Below are positions 40,901 to 49,157 of a stretch of 64,000 bases of DNA, one piece after another. Position numbers and translations under genes: made by a program. Each line of letters begins with the position of its first letter. Positions within the stretch are counted from its first letter, which is position 1. Location: IMG/VR virus record IMGVR_UViG_3300028610_001072, positions 1-64,000 of that record; one strand, written 5' to 3'. The DNA is from a virus. A model generated the notes under the pieces. It searched no databases, was not told the DNA's origin, and saw nothing but the letters and a program-made list of their open reading frames with translations.

Positions 40901-41462
40901 CCGTGCCATGCCCTACCAAGATCGGTATCTTGCCATTTGCCTTGAGTTCACCGGCCTCGACAGAGATTGCCAGTAAGATAGCTTCCATCTTTTTGGTCAG
41001 CTCTGCATCAACGTTGCGGGGTTCCACTTCATCGGTCTTCGCCAGATAAAGGTATTTGGACGGATGAGGCAAGGTGAAAAATCGTACATCTGGTAATTCA
41101 GGGCTAACAAGTAGCCCCGGCTTTGAACTTATCAATAGCCGATCATGCAGTGTTGGTACATCCGTTTTTAATCGCGCCAGTAGCCCCGTCACGGCATCAA
41201 CCCGGTCATAGCGGTTAGATAGGTCGTGATTGCCCGGTATTACGATTGTAGGGGCAATCTCAGCACATCTGAGTACGCTCTCACGGATAATCAGAGCTTC
41301 CTGTGGGGATATGATTCCCCGCTTCATTATCAGATCGCCAGCTATTACAATGGCTTCTGGTTTGATGTCCTCAGCCTGTGCGACTATGAAGTCGATGGCG
41401 GGACCAATTACGTCGGCCAAGGCATCGGTAAAATGCCAGTCAGCCGTATGTAGTATTCTCAT
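37941..41462 (-). CDS. sbcCD: Fused Mre11-Rad50 (SbcD-SbcC) nuclease/ATPase
   Basis: One 1173-residue chain joins two proteins normally encoded separately. Residues 1-340 are the SbcD phosphoesterase: ADWH (7-10), AGDL (41-44), GNHD (77-80), GHG (184-186) and GHLH (222-225), all metal ligands. From 408 the Rad50 ATPase begins with Walker A GLNHVGKS (439-446), then about 550 residues of coiled coil. The C-terminal lobe has a diverged signature SEASGFQRVAIG and Walker B NHCIFDEGWG, then FYITHV. A canonical CxxC hook is not seen; the coil apex has PCIGMDIQSEC. DNA-end processing in phage recombination is likely. Confidence 0.88.
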   Translation of the reverse strand: MRILHTADWHFTDALADVIGPAIDFIVAQAEDIKPEAIVIAGDLIMKRGIISPQEALIIRESVLRCAEIAPTIVIPGNHDLSNRYDRVDAVTGLLARLKTDVPTLHDRLLISSKPGLLVSPELPDVRFFTLPHPSKYLYLAKTDEVEPRNVDAELTKKMEAILLAISVEAGELKANGKIPILVGHGTVNGGVADSEKVLTAENDLVIDRHWIGDHFDAVMYGHLHKRQSVGSIVYSGAPAPMTFGQEKMIPSFELWDLVAGQHVPVEIPVAHQMLTVEVPKESFSDLNVDPVDVVFKAIEPIAIKDAKVRVRIEIASERRSLIDIPMIEGMLDKREVHSHKVMVDTVDPIRIRAEKLNAEGGMDDMLTIWSELDEDRAASLPLMKEINQAVAANIPPDVLHQLQGVNYKLQRIKGVNFKPLIDVDINFDELGSIICITGLNHVGKSQVAELERFVNWKKLRKGSQLNTAVRLGCTDTVVTSWFTASEQNETAVQYRASRTLKLDKTGEKASSVITLSKKVGESWEPMNEGDSKETQISLEKLVGSYNMYRSTRFGSQQDIDRLCGLSPSEMKETLQEAMNFTAFDLRRKAAENQLKALRGDYENVTMKMENLQTELEQEADIRKSMTQLGESKDQKVEQIETLRTQRTKAQRKIDDARKITDDRTALETQKAELEGSVGTTSTSIVSLTSILSKKDQVTAGIQRQADLQSKHDTQQELQTELANLMQEFSTEQTTLLTQRNGLQTASTNHQGGIDAIQNQKNNADEQHRNQVSAANLAVIGAEETAALTAEVPCIGMDIQSECKLLKNANEAKAEMVTLKQTHDDLVANPPDHSENDRVIKQQANAKAKVDTEITELTEQINARQTTHEINQTQYDTAKTEILTLRFDLNKEKEQNWDDVQAKVLVADTELKNAQSNLNKLNTDLAQVISKLAAMGEAVDTATLSLSVDSLSTNITSIETQRDSVVGQIGALKQSLERLDGIRADLGGLEETNRSGLSRINAFVHYLAAVSRDGIPYLLMEKSLPRFAEFANEFLCVDEGFDSALRVKIDPIKDTQDGKEKDEVVITFNDDRGNHPLSEASGFQRVAIGYSLRAAMAKIQAEATGVTINHCIFDEGWGAFDPPNLLLARRMIEKLGAEFGQFFYITHVPVLQEVADTTIHVISVDGGAAVEIL

Positions 41463-41474
41463 GGTTCGCAGTCC

Positions 41475-42605
41475 TTAGTGTGGTAGCCCGTCGGGCTTTG
41501 GTTGGTCGTATGCCCACATCAGATTTTTCACCTGATCCTCACCGCTTCGCTTCTCCCAGTTAGCGACTTCGATAATGAGCACTTCATCGGTCCCTTTGGC
41601 CTTGAGCTGACGCGATTCAATCAGATGCTCCATTTGCCTGAAACGGGCCGTTATGTCCATTTCCTTACATTGCAGCTCGAACTCTTTCCGCAGGTCATCA
41701 GCATTAGGTTGGGTTATATCATCATTATTAGACTCTGGGGAGTCATCGAAATCGGCATTAATAACACCCGGCATCCCACTGGGGGGATTGTCGCCAGCGG
41801 GATAGGTCATCCCGGTTGCATGTGACCCTGCGGCAATTACCTCAGCGCGGGTTTTAGGGTCGGCGGCCAGCTCTTCTACATTCCTGTCGATCCGGGCAAC
41901 CACGAAGGGCTTTTCCAGCTCTGCTTTAGTGTACCACGGCTTCAGGTTTGTGATCTGGCGGACCAGTCGATTTTTCGCGCCGGTCTCAGCTAACTGGAGA
42001 CCATGCTTCCGCATCTCGATCTCTCGAGCACGGCATTTTCGCTCGATGTGTACTTTAGCTTCGGCGTCGGTGAACGGTGTTAGCTTCCGCTTGGTTTTGG
42101 GGCCGCTCCATGTACCCAGATTTTTAGCCTCATGCTGCTGGGTCAGGTTCTCAAACATCTCTTCGACGTAGGCGCGGACATCAATACTCTTGGTGCCTGA
42201 TACTTCCATCTTGCTGCCATCAGGTTTTGTCACCCGCCCAACAATAAGATACTCGAAGTAGTCCCGGTCAGACCGGTCATCCTTGCGCCCGCTCTTTTCA
42301 GGAACGGAGTCAATGCCCATTGCGAACCAGAGTTTATCCAATGCGGTTTTGGTGGGCGAGAGCTTATCAACCCATGTCTTTTTGCCCCCTATTGTTACTT
42401 CGGTTCTCCCAAGGGTAAAAACTTCTTGAGCGTCGGGGTCCGAGTTGATCACTACGGTTTCGACTGTCAGCTTACTAAATCGCTGGACGCTCTCCACCAT
42501 TGTTTTGGAAGGTAGTAATGGGTTGTATTTGTCGATGGGATATTTGGTATCGAAATCGCTCACTGATACAAGTGCAGTCGAGATCGATGGTGTTTCTGTT
42601 GTCAT
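41475..42605 (-). CDS. Possible recombination/annealing protein (376 aa)
   Basis: Located directly upstream of the SbcCD fusion. The centre has AETGAKNRLVRQITNLK, then YTKAELEKPFVVARID, a pattern I associate with phage annealing/Rad52-like or DNA-handling proteins, but with little certainty. The C-terminal 100 residues include an acidic linker and a helix. GGAG ribosome site. A recombination partner is a reasonable guess from position. Confidence 0.55.
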   Translation of the reverse strand: MTTETPSISTALVSVSDFDTKYPIDKYNPLLPSKTMVESVQRFSKLTVETVVINSDPDAQEVFTLGRTEVTIGGKKTWVDKLSPTKTALDKLWFAMGIDSVPEKSGRKDDRSDRDYFEYLIVGRVTKPDGSKMEVSGTKSIDVRAYVEEMFENLTQQHEAKNLGTWSGPKTKRKLTPFTDAEAKVHIERKCRAREIEMRKHGLQLAETGAKNRLVRQITNLKPWYTKAELEKPFVVARIDRNVEELAADPKTRAEVIAAGSHATGMTYPAGDNPPSGMPGVINADFDDSPESNNDDITQPNADDLRKEFELQCKEMDITARFRQMEHLIESRQLKAKGTDEVLIIEVANWEKRSGEDQVKNLMWAYDQPKPDGLPH

Positions 42606-42702
42606 TTGATTCTCCAGACGGTTGTTATTAAATCTGTTCTAACACCCTATACATCCAACATTCCCAGAGCCTACAAACGAGACTGTGTGAACGAGAATTC
42701 CC

Positions 42703-42713
42703 ATTATAGGGAG
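42703..42713 (-). promoter_or_regulatory. Possible -10 element upstream of the recombination operon
   Basis: TATAAT on the minus strand at 42703-42708 lies in the 108-nt gap between the repressor-like gene and the 376-residue gene. No convincing -35 is present at the right distance, so it may need an activator or be chance. Confidence 0.3.
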
Positions 42714-42902
42714 CTATTGCGGTGATTTCCCCCTTAAGCTTTTCATTCGCTTGTGCTTCTGAATATGCCCCTTAACCCCCCGGCGGATTTCCGCTGAAAG
42801 AGTTCGCTCTCCCTCGGTAGCCATCTGCCGGAGATAGGTAATATCATCATCATCAAATCTTACAGGAATGGGGGACGTTTTGGACTTTTCCACATTTGGC
42901 AT
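42714..42902 (-). CDS. Ribbon-helix-helix (Arc/CopG-type) regulator (62 aa)
   Basis: Start at 42902 (MPNVEKSK) behind GGAGAT; the longer in-frame extension covers its own promoter. PIPVRFDDDDITYLRQMA, then ERTLSAEIRRGVKGHI is the beta-strand plus two-helix RHH fold. A palindrome, ATACC-ACTCC-GGTAT at 42941-42955, sits between its -35 and -10, so autorepression is likely. It is divergent from the J-domain gene and may control both directions. Confidence 0.82.
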   Translation of the reverse strand: MPNVEKSKTSPIPVRFDDDDITYLRQMATEGERTLSAEIRRGVKGHIQKHKRMKSLRGKSPQ

Positions 42903-42935
42903 AATATCTCCATTGGTGTATAACAGCGTATAAAA

Positions 42936-42963
42936 TCTATATACCACTCCGGTATTTATGCAA
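42936..42963 (-). promoter_or_regulatory. Promoter and operator of the RHH gene
   Basis: Minus strand: -35 TTGCAT (42958-42963), 16-nt spacer, -10 TATAGA (42936-42941). The inverted repeat ATACC-N5-GGTAT (42941-42955) lies within the spacer, a typical repressor position. A second, looser GTATA/TATAC pair flanks the -10. Confidence 0.6.
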
Positions 42964-42991
42964 GCATTATTTTTATTTAATTTGATCCTCG

Positions 42992-43318
42992 ATGGAGCTG
43001 CCTGCCATATTCTCAACCCTTGAATTATCACCAGCAATCACTACGCTCCCCCCGGATTTTAATCCCCTCGATACCGTGAAACATCTGGCTGCACTGATGG
43101 ATACAGCTAAGGCTAACTATCGGCGGCTATCAATGGAATACCACCCGGATAGGGGGGGGGATATTGAGGCTATGAAGCGGTTGAATGAAGCTTATGAACA
43201 GGTACAGAAACTGCGGATCGCCCCCCGGCAGATGCCGGTTGTATCAATCGTTATCGACGCCAGTGGCATGAGTGTTCACACCGCCACATCGACCGCTACC
43301 AGCGGTTGGTCTTTCTAA
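42992..43318 (+). CDS. J-domain (DnaJ-like) protein, the only plus-strand gene
   Basis: 108 residues. ANYRRLSMEYHPDRGGDIEAMKRLNEAYEQV carries helix II, the HPD tripeptide and helix III of the J domain, which stimulates Hsp70/DnaK ATPase. It lacks the Gly/Phe, zinc-finger and substrate-binding domains of full DnaJ. The ribosome site is weak. Divergent from the RHH gene across an 89-nt region. It might recruit host DnaK for replication or assembly, as lambda and others exploit this chaperone. Confidence 0.83.
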   Translation: MELPAIFSTLELSPAITTLPPDFNPLDTVKHLAALMDTAKANYRRLSMEYHPDRGGDIEAMKRLNEAYEQVQKLRIAPRQMPVVSIVIDASGMSVHTATSTATSGWSF

Positions 43319-43321
43319 AGC

Positions 43322-43367
43322 AAGACCCCCGACAACAGAGCATAGGGATCTCCGTCACCGGGGGCTT
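43322..43367. terminator. Hairpin between convergent genes
   Basis: AAG(A)CCCCCG pairs with CGGGGGCTT across a 27-nt loop. There is no U-run on either side, so an intrinsic terminator is uncertain, but the position between a plus-strand and a minus-strand gene end fits a transcription barrier. Confidence 0.45.
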
Positions 43368-43421
43368 ATGGGACTCAACCAGCATACAGTTCCAAGGGCA
43401 TTGCCAGCGTCCCACTTTTAA

Positions 43422-43985
43422 TTAATAGTCTTCTTCAGGCTCCGTAAACAGCCAGTCCAGTTCGTTCAGCACAAACGGTTCGAGCCGTGGTTTGTCCTCT
43501 ACAAGATCGCTGGCGCTGGGGTTGTTCTTATCTCCCTTCACAACCGTTGCCGGAAGAGCACTGAGTATATCTTCAAGGCTGAATTGCAGGATGCCGGTGA
43601 GTGTGACTTCCTGCTTTAGACCCTCTTCGCTGTATTCGGTTAGCTTCAGCATCTTCTCGTCGTAATTGTCGTCACCCTTCCTAATCTCATACCCATTCGG
43701 GCCGGGTGTGCCACCCAAATCCTTGATGAATTTGCTGACGGCTTCATTATACTTCTCAACCTCAGCCTTAACCTTTCCCAGTGCCTTGGATATGCGGTAG
43801 GTCATCTTTATAGTCAGCGGCTTTTCAGCTAAATAATTCAGTGCTCCGAAACTTGTGATGAGTTGTTTTATTGTCAATACCACCTCTTCACCGCCGCTTT
43901 TTTTGGCATCCGTTTTCTCGGCTTCAATTTTTTCCTTCCGAGTAGTGGTTTTTCCGTTGGTCTCTTCTTCGCTTTTGGTCCCCAT
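43422..43985 (-). CDS. Hypothetical protein (187 aa)
   Basis: Lys/Glu/Thr-rich disordered N terminus (about 35 residues), then a helical domain with LNYLAEKPLTIKMTYRISKAL, a beta/loop region and an acidic C terminus. It follows the tail-fibre genes. Function unknown. Confidence 0.66.
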   Translation of the reverse strand: MGTKSEEETNGKTTTRKEKIEAEKTDAKKSGGEEVVLTIKQLITSFGALNYLAEKPLTIKMTYRISKALGKVKAEVEKYNEAVSKFIKDLGGTPGPNGYEIRKGDDNYDEKMLKLTEYSEEGLKQEVTLTGILQFSLEDILSALPATVVKGDKNNPSASDLVEDKPRLEPFVLNELDWLFTEPEEDY

Positions 43986-44022
43986 TGGTTAGTCCCTTTT
44001 TATTCGTGTATTACTGGACGGC

Positions 44023-44295
44023 CTATCCGTTCTTTAATAATTCCGCTGCTTCTGCTATGGCTTCGCGCTCAGCCCTGTTCATGTATTCTGGTTGTGCAAA
44101 TACAGCCTCCAAAAGTTCATCCTCATTTGTCACCAGTGGGTTGGCCAACATTCGAGGCATTTCAGATTTAACTAATCTTTTTTTGCACTTGTTTGCCTTA
44201 CCGTCTAGGGCTAGTTGAATCCAACTCTCCACACTAATAACCTCATGTGCCATCACTTTATAATTTAAGTCTGAAATTTTTACTATAATTTGCAT
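44023..44295 (-). CDS. Small protein downstream of the fibre gene (90 aa)
   Basis: QIIVKISDLNYKVMAHEVIS, then WIQLALDGKANKCKKRLVK: this pattern recurs in phages as a small gene near tail-fibre or structural genes. Possibly an assembly factor. Not firmly assigned. Confidence 0.66.
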   Translation of the reverse strand: MQIIVKISDLNYKVMAHEVISVESWIQLALDGKANKCKKRLVKSEMPRMLANPLVTNEDELLEAVFAQPEYMNRAEREAIAEAAELLKNG

Positions 44296-44304
44296 TGTAT
44301 TTCC

Positions 44305-47300
44305 TTACGTTGCCAAAAACCCTGAGAAAACTGTGGTTTGATTGCTTGTCACTCCAACAATATCTGATTGCGGTAATCCACCACTTTGATAAAACTCAAC
44401 AAATGCTGTATCACCATCATCCATTTCAGTGGTAACGCTAATATTGGCAGTGAATTGAGCAAGGTCTGCTGTAAAATTTGGATCAATTATCCACTGGTAT
44501 CTACGTTTTGTTGTAGTAATATAGATTCTATAATTTGAAGCACCAGTATCAAGAGAATCAATACGAACAGCAGTATTAAGTTGATACTTCCCGTCAACTG
44601 GCGCAGTAAATATGTCCGTACCATTATTATAATCACCACCTTGGTCAAATACTTCAGTATTAAATTCTACTGGATGGTATGTATTTACCGATTTATTAGA
44701 GTCTGTGACACTATTGTAGGCCAAAAACGCTGGATTTAGTGGTAGCGTCCTCTCACCATCCGTAGTTATTTGCTCAAGTAATGTTCCACCACTTGTCCTG
44801 AGTTGGAACGGGTCGTCGATCTTTAATTCAACAGCAATATATCCACCTTGGGCAACATACGGATGGTGCAAGCCCCAAGCATTACCCGGCCCCATGAACC
44901 CTTCATTTGCGCCCTCGTCTGGTACTGTATAGCTGTTGAATGTAGCATTGTATCCATTCATAGAAACGTGGGCATTATTGGGGATGTACGGATGCGTGTG
45001 ACTGTTTTTGGATGTAGAGGTATTGGCAACAAGATCAATCTCTGTTGGCGTAGAAGCAAGCGAGTCACCAGCAATCCTCAGACTGCCAACAGAAGCCTGC
45101 CCGTTAATCGCTGCTGCGCCAGCACAAAGGATGCTGGCAAAGTCGCCAACACCAGCCGAAGTGATCCCATAGGTCGAGGCATTTCCAACGTACAATCCAC
45201 CCTTGAGCCATAAATCACCAAGAGTACCCGTAAGCTGTGCCAGAGCAGTCGTGGCGTTCATAAAAACAAAGCCACGCGCTGTACCAGATTTCATGCGGAA
45301 ATACATATTATAGTCAGCAGTGTTCGTGATGTACCCGCCCCAAGTGCCGTTACCGTCGGCACTCATATGAATGGAATAATCGTCGCTATTCCAAAATCTA
45401 TACCCAGCTCCGTCGGCTCCTCTGGTACGCACTTCGTTAAGGTCGTATATATCGTAACCATCCATGTCGATAGAGCCAGCCATCGTACCGCCAGATAGGG
45501 GCAGGTATCCATGATCATGATTTCCACGCGCTACTTGAGTTGACCCAGCACCTATTCCAAGACTAATAAATCCTGAACTATTCCTGCCAACCACGGCATT
45601 GATGCCAATAGCTAATGCTGAATAAGGCCCAGTGCTACCTGCATTTCGTAATCCTATAGTATATGCGCCGCCTGTATGGGAAGTAACCTGATGACTGCTC
45701 GGGACTCTTGCATCAGATAATCTGGCGTCATCTCCCTCACAAACCTTACCTGTAGTTGAACCGAAATCCGCAGATATAGTACCGACGCCTATGATGGGAC
45801 TTGGCGATGCGATAATTCCTGTCCCTGCTCCTACTGAGGTTACTGTTCCGCCACCAGCAGTTAATGAGACCCACGCTGAATCTAATAAAGCTTCTATTTT
45901 ATCAGGTGTGCCAGCAGTATATCTCATCGCGCCATTAACATTCGCTCCTGCTGTGCCCCCTAATATAAGGTGCCGAGTAACATATAAGTCCTCTTGGAAA
46001 AGTGAATCGCCTCGGAATGTTTTGATCGCCCAATTATCCCCTGAAGCACCAGCCGCTATTGGAGCATCAGCATATACCGCAACATTCTCTCCTGACCCAG
46101 AGTTTAGCGAATGAAACCACCCACCATATCCATGCGAGGTTGAACTATTATTTTGAATGGTAGATGAGCCATAGAATGCGTATCTCCACTTCGCATAATT
46201 GTCCAGATCGGCACTACTGTAAGAAGCACTCACTACCGTTGTTGACCCAGTTGTATTTGTAAAGGCATTACTAAAGACCGCTGTATTACCTCGGGTGGCA
46301 TTGTAAGCATATATATACCCCCCATAAATATTCGTGTAATGGTTGGCATCAAGAGGATTACGAATTTTCATACCAGAGTTTCCACTGCCCTCAATGTTTT
46401 CATCAATTATAACCACTTCCCCATCGTCATCGTAAAAGATAAGATTATTACCTGCGCCCCCCATTTCAATCCTCTGAAGAGAGGCGGCGGTCTTAAATAT
46501 CCCCCCCTGAATAACATTACTCGCTGTTGCTATGAAGGTCCCGTCCAGTGTGAAGTCACCCTTCATGTAGAACTCGTCGTCTGCCCCTTCACTTGTGTTC
46601 GGATGATTATTCCAGTTGATAAAGCTGGTACTATTCCCGAGAAACATGCGCGGATCGCTGGGGTAAAATACTTCAAATCCTGAACCGAGTGTGGTTATGA
46701 GAGCTGCGTTGGTGTTGTTTAGTGACATTCCTATCGGTGGAGAACCTGAAACGCTTGCCATATAACCAGTATTTATTGTCCAGCCAGTCGGACCGCCTAT
46801 ATATCCTGTGTCAGCCGTGAGATCGCCGCGAATTATCAATCCATCCGTGGGATTGTATTTCAGATACTTGGTTGATTCCCCGATGGCGATCCCATACCTA
46901 ACATTGGTTTCCCCTAAAAATCCCTTGGTATTACCAATTCGGACCCGAGTGGTCAGGACTGACTGTGGCGCACCGGCATGAGTGAAAATATCTATGTAGG
47001 GAGCATTGGTCCGATCCGCCGTCAGGATGATTCCACCTTGTCCCGATATTCCATAATCTGCAATGGCCGTGCCAATGGTGAATGTGTGCGCTGCCCCAGC
47101 TACCCACGTTGCGGTATAGTTGTAATGGGTGCCGCCTGTTAATGTCCCAGCCCCCGGTGTGAACCAGACTTCATTTGTCCCGTCATCCATAACGCAGAAT
47201 GATGCCGATCCCAATGGGTTGCTGCCGCTGGGTGGCTTCGTAACCTTGAGGTTGAATGTACCTGAGCCAGTAGTTACTGCATTTGCAAATAATTCCCCTG

Positions 47301-48744
47301 CTGAAACTGCTATAACCTGAGTACCACGGGTGACGGCCATCTCCTGAAATACAAACATCTGCGCGGCTATGTTGCCGCGAACCACAGTATTGTTGAACTC
47401 TGAATTACCGGCACCATCAATCTCCCAGCCTGTAGACCCGGAGACAAAATCTTCCATCCCTATGACTTTGCCAGCACCATCGATCTTGATTCGGTTCGAG
47501 GTTGCCCCCACATATATTAGGCCAAGGAAGTTCCCCGTTGTCGCTGTGAGCACTCCGCCCATTGTGACATTGAATGGAGCACTGCCTATGGCGGTGGCTC
47601 CAGCCCAGATTCCAGCCCCAGCCTTCATCTGGACCCTTGTGGCATCTGCTCCCGCATAAATTCCCTCAGTTGGGTCTAGGGTCATCCCTGCGGCACTTAG
47701 AACACTCCCTGACCATGTGAGTCCCGCCCCCATGCTAAAGCGGCCTGAAGCATCTGCGTAGAAGCCTGTATCGGCATTCCCGTAGTTACCAGCTCCCGCA
47801 TAAATCGCTGTTGTAGCTTCTGCTGCGGTTCCAATGATTGTGATCTTGTTGCTATGGGACCCAACTGTCAAGGTCCCTAAGATGTATCCGGTGGTGGCCG
47901 TCAGTACCCCTGAAATCTCTACGCCGGTGGCATGGAGCGTACCATCCTTTTCTACTGCGTAGGCTGCCAGTGTGGGATCAGTCTTGTGGCCGATCCACTG
48001 CCGGTAGCTGGCATGGGTTGCATCCATCCGAACAACATCATTGCCCGCCTGATCTCCCAGTATGATGTAACCAGCACTATTTAGTTCTGCATTGTTTTTC
48101 GACAGGCTTGAGGGGTTTGCGTCCCAGCCGGATAGAGTTGCCAGCGATACTGCCTGACTGTCTACCCAGTTGGCATGTTGATACCCGGTATCTTCGTTGC
48201 TTCCGCCGACACCATTGAAATAGGCATAGACCTTGATCGTGACATAATTATCCGCTGGTATCTTGATTGAGAAGTCCCGTGCTGCACTGTCAATCTTCCG
48301 GGATGGTGATGTGCCCGAAATCGCTTGGCTTGAACTTGCTCCATGTTCCCACCTGACCACAAATCCTTGATGTTTGTTCGTGGCGTCCGGTGTATAGGTC
48401 CATTGGATATAAGCATCTGACTCGATCCGGGTAATAACGTGAGTGATGGGAGCGGCCCCGTCGCCAAACGTACCAGATGGGGGAGTGTCATTAAGGAATT
48501 GTTCGCTGGACTCGAACTCTGACATATCCACGATCTCGATGCCGTAAATATCATCAGAATCAATAGTGTTCCGCCCGGAGAATAGAACGTTATATTTCCC
48601 TGTACCCGGCTCGACAAACTCCCAGTAGCCATCGGCTATCGAATGAGTTGTGTTAATCGTTGCGCCGGTGGTGAAATCCACCAGTGCAACAGCCACACCG
48701 GACAGGCCGCGAATATAGCCGCTAATATTCTCCCGCTGGGTCAC
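44305..48744 (-). CDS. Large tail fibre / receptor-binding protein with C1q-like tip (1479 aa)
   Basis: The N-terminal 230 residues hold small beta domains, one fibronectin-III-like (IQWTYTPDAT ... VRWEHG). The middle has repeated shaft segments such as GVLTATTGYILGTLTVG and GVLTATTGNFLG, Gly/Ala/Ser-rich as in trimeric fibres. The last 150 residues match a C1q/TNF-like trimerisation domain: AFLAYNS, then VEFNTEVFDQGGDY, then FTAPVDGKYQLNTAVR. Such tips bind host surface. It is the largest virion gene here. Confidence 0.83.
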   Translation of the reverse strand: MTQRENISGYIRGLSGVAVALVDFTTGATINTTHSIADGYWEFVEPGTGKYNVLFSGRNTIDSDDIYGIEIVDMSEFESSEQFLNDTPPSGTFGDGAAPITHVITRIESDAYIQWTYTPDATNKHQGFVVRWEHGASSSQAISGTSPSRKIDSAARDFSIKIPADNYVTIKVYAYFNGVGGSNEDTGYQHANWVDSQAVSLATLSGWDANPSSLSKNNAELNSAGYIILGDQAGNDVVRMDATHASYRQWIGHKTDPTLAAYAVEKDGTLHATGVEISGVLTATTGYILGTLTVGSHSNKITIIGTAAEATTAIYAGAGNYGNADTGFYADASGRFSMGAGLTWSGSVLSAAGMTLDPTEGIYAGADATRVQMKAGAGIWAGATAIGSAPFNVTMGGVLTATTGNFLGLIYVGATSNRIKIDGAGKVIGMEDFVSGSTGWEIDGAGNSEFNNTVVRGNIAAQMFVFQEMAVTRGTQVIAVSAGELFANAVTTGSGTFNLKVTKPPSGSNPLGSASFCVMDDGTNEVWFTPGAGTLTGGTHYNYTATWVAGAAHTFTIGTAIADYGISGQGGIILTADRTNAPYIDIFTHAGAPQSVLTTRVRIGNTKGFLGETNVRYGIAIGESTKYLKYNPTDGLIIRGDLTADTGYIGGPTGWTINTGYMASVSGSPPIGMSLNNTNAALITTLGSGFEVFYPSDPRMFLGNSTSFINWNNHPNTSEGADDEFYMKGDFTLDGTFIATASNVIQGGIFKTAASLQRIEMGGAGNNLIFYDDDGEVVIIDENIEGSGNSGMKIRNPLDANHYTNIYGGYIYAYNATRGNTAVFSNAFTNTTGSTTVVSASYSSADLDNYAKWRYAFYGSSTIQNNSSTSHGYGGWFHSLNSGSGENVAVYADAPIAAGASGDNWAIKTFRGDSLFQEDLYVTRHLILGGTAGANVNGAMRYTAGTPDKIEALLDSAWVSLTAGGGTVTSVGAGTGIIASPSPIIGVGTISADFGSTTGKVCEGDDARLSDARVPSSHQVTSHTGGAYTIGLRNAGSTGPYSALAIGINAVVGRNSSGFISLGIGAGSTQVARGNHDHGYLPLSGGTMAGSIDMDGYDIYDLNEVRTRGADGAGYRFWNSDDYSIHMSADGNGTWGGYITNTADYNMYFRMKSGTARGFVFMNATTALAQLTGTLGDLWLKGGLYVGNASTYGITSAGVGDFASILCAGAAAINGQASVGSLRIAGDSLASTPTEIDLVANTSTSKNSHTHPYIPNNAHVSMNGYNATFNSYTVPDEGANEGFMGPGNAWGLHHPYVAQGGYIAVELKIDDPFQLRTSGGTLLEQITTDGERTLPLNPAFLAYNSVTDSNKSVNTYHPVEFNTEVFDQGGDYNNGTDIFTAPVDGKYQLNTAVRIDSLDTGASNYRIYITTTKRRYQWIIDPNFTADLAQFTANISVTTEMDDGDTAFVEFYQSGGLPQSDIVGVTSNQTTVFSGFLAT

Positions 48745-48746
48745 TA

Positions 48747-49145
48747 TTACACTCCGCCAAGATCGATAAATACCGTGGCATCAGCGCCGGTTGTATCATG
48801 GGAATTATTTGTGAGTTTGATCGATGTTATATCGGTATCCACCAACATGAACTGAGTCCCAGTCATGGTGATCTCACCGCCGCCATCATTGATCAATAGT
48901 TCAATCGTGGCATCTGTCTCGGTATAGGTCGTTGGAAACACCGCCTTGATATACAGGAACTTGACTGTAGTGATCCCACCCAGACCTACTACGACATTAG
49001 CGCCAGCCTTTGCCAGTACAATGTCGGTCTTCAGGGGCATGGTCAGACCGGTCATGGCAATCGAGTAACTGCCTTGCAACCGTACATCACCAAGCTCGGC
49101 CCCTTCGGCTTCCATTGAATAGTTGATTTTTCCTATATTTTTCAT
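48747..49145 (-). CDS. Hypothetical virion protein (132 aa)
   Basis: Beta-rich, Gly/Thr-rich sequence (SYSIAMTGLTMPLKTDI; GANVVVGLGGITTVKF) in the distal tail module between two fibre-type genes. Probably a small fibre adaptor. No family recognised. Confidence 0.66.
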   Translation of the reverse strand: MKNIGKINYSMEAEGAELGDVRLQGSYSIAMTGLTMPLKTDIVLAKAGANVVVGLGGITTVKFLYIKAVFPTTYTETDATIELLINDGGGEITMTGTQFMLVDTDITSIKLTNNSHDTTGADATVFIDLGGV

Positions 49146-49157
49146 CCCTACAGCTCC

